Part shown: piece after piece, positions 14,925 to 15,635 of the stretch
Layout: the number at the start of each line of letters is the position of its first letter
Position numbering within the stretch: position 1 is the stretch's first letter
Assembly: GCA_934133115.1 (NCBI GenBank)
Contig: CAKPAV010000006.1
Span: 1 to 15,635 of the forward strand
Direction: 5' to 3'
DNA from: an uncultured Bacilli bacterium
Lineage (GTDB): Bacteria; Bacillota_I; Bacilli_A; RFN20; CAG-826
Length of the DNA: 15,635 nt
Made by a program: the position numbers and the translations under genes
Notes under the pieces: generated by a model
The model's input: only the letters and a program-made list of their open reading frames with translations
Told to the model about the DNA's origin: nothing
The model's database searches: none

Positions 14925-15635
14925 TTATTTATTATCATTAGAAATGAATATGTAATCTTTTGTTTCTGATTCAGAAGAGCATGTAATCTTGTCGCCATTT
15001 TGAGTTATAAGTCCTATTTCAAATTGTTTTGGAGCACCATCTGACCAAGAAGAAAATGTAATCTTATTATTAGAAATTGTATAAGTAAATGTATCAGTAT
15101 AATCTTTACCAGAATCATTTATGTGTTGAATTCTTTCTCCTGTACCATCACCTTTAAATTTTAATGAGAAAGTATATCCATAATTAGATAAATCGCAAAG
15201 ATATGTCTTTTGTGTAATTAGTGTTGCTAGATCAATATCGGCAGAGGCAACAGTAAATGTCATAGAAGCAGTTACAGATTCATAACCATTAACTTTGAAA
15301 GTAATAGTTGATTGACCACTAGCAAGAGCGGTAATTGTTACATTGTTATCTTTATCTATGCTCGCACTTAATACGTTAGGATTAGAGTTGCTATCAATAA
15401 CAATATCTTGCGTGGCTTTTATAGGTGTTACATAAACTGAGAAAGTATATGTTTGACCAACTTGCAGTGTATTATCAGCAATTTCTGGTTTAATTGCTGT
15501 AAACCTAATCTTATCTGGATTTGGAGCAACAACTGTAACAGTTTTATTAAATGTTTTTTCGTGATATACTCCATCGCTATCTTTTCCAAAATAAACAAAT
15601 GATAAAGAAGTTGTGCCAGGTCCGACTATTTCAAA
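14925..15635 (-). CDS. Ig-like (BIG_2-type) surface protein, N-terminal part outside window
   Basis: The last 236 residues of a larger protein; the frame is open to the window edge, so an ATG at 15263 is internal. Visible: the end of one Ig-like domain (GPGTTSLSFVYFGKD... TVTVVA), a complete BIG_2-like domain from KIRFTAIKPE to SMTFTVA with the classic ITALASGQSTITFKV signature, then a C-terminal beta module of about 95 residues (LITQKTYLCDL ... SFKFKGDGTGE-type turn ... DYIFIS). That last module resembles the C-terminal modules of the large lipoprotein. BIG_2 domains occur in surface adhesins and stalks of Gram-positive bacteria. No LPxTG or membrane anchor is present at the end, so attachment is probably by an N-terminal lipobox outside the window, like its neighbours. 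Its TAA is embedded in the next gene's ribosome site. Confidence 0.8.
   Translation of the reverse strand, partial: FEIVGPGTTSLSFVYFGKDSDGVYHEKTFNKTVTVVAPNPDKIRFTAIKPEIADNTLQVGQTYTFSVYVTPIKATQDIVIDSNSNPNVLSASIDKDNNVTITALASGQSTITFKVNGYESVTASMTFTVASADIDLATLITQKTYLCDLSNYGYTFSLKFKGDGTGERIQHINDSGKDYTDTFTYTISNNKITFSSWSDGAPKQFEIGLITQNGDKITCSSESETKDYIFISNDNK

Overview
The window is AT-rich (G+C near 30 % by eye) and densely packed. It looks like chromosome from a low-GC Gram-positive-type bacterium: Firmicutes/Bacilli or a walled relative of the Mollicutes, possibly an uncultured gut lineage. This rests on base composition, strong AGGAGG-type ribosome sites, lipobox lipoproteins with no outer-membrane proteins, and the protein families present. 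Tryptophan is read from TGG, and every intact stop is TAA or TAG. The lineage is inference. I see no tRNA, rRNA, insertion sequence, CRISPR array or prophage.

Layout. 1-2234 (+): the end of an ABC exporter ATPase overlapping its two-halved permease, then a terminator. 2257-3700 (+): a MATE efflux pump with its own promoter. It converges on 3680-4991 (-), an ECF sigma factor followed by a membrane protein that is probably its anti-sigma factor; one two-way terminator hairpin holds both stop codons. 5144-6763 (+): a processive-type GT2 glycosyltransferase, divergent from the sigma gene. 6787-9413 (-): an ABC importer operon (ATPase, permease, lipoprotein receptor) of the SsuBCA/TauBCA/ThiZXY type. 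9538-10134 (+): an unrecognised cytoplasmic protein. 10135-10833 (-): serine O-acetyltransferase. 10934-15635 (-): three surface lipoproteins or pieces of them, namely a 966-residue stalk protein with its own strong promoter, a 283-residue lipoprotein, and the C-terminal part of an Ig-like protein running off the window.

How they fit together. Three envelope themes recur: export and efflux, envelope stress control beside a glycan synthase, and surface lipoproteins built from repeated beta modules. The most interesting regulatory signal is a two-part motif, CACRCTTATTAAT and TTATTGCCCA read on the minus strand, found upstream of both the ABC importer operon and cysE. If real, it would tie the importer to sulfur or cysteine supply. 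The second is a pair of adjacent palindromes, one centred on CCGG, just upstream of a near-consensus promoter for the large lipoprotein. Neither needs an unusual system to explain it, but both point to undescribed regulation.
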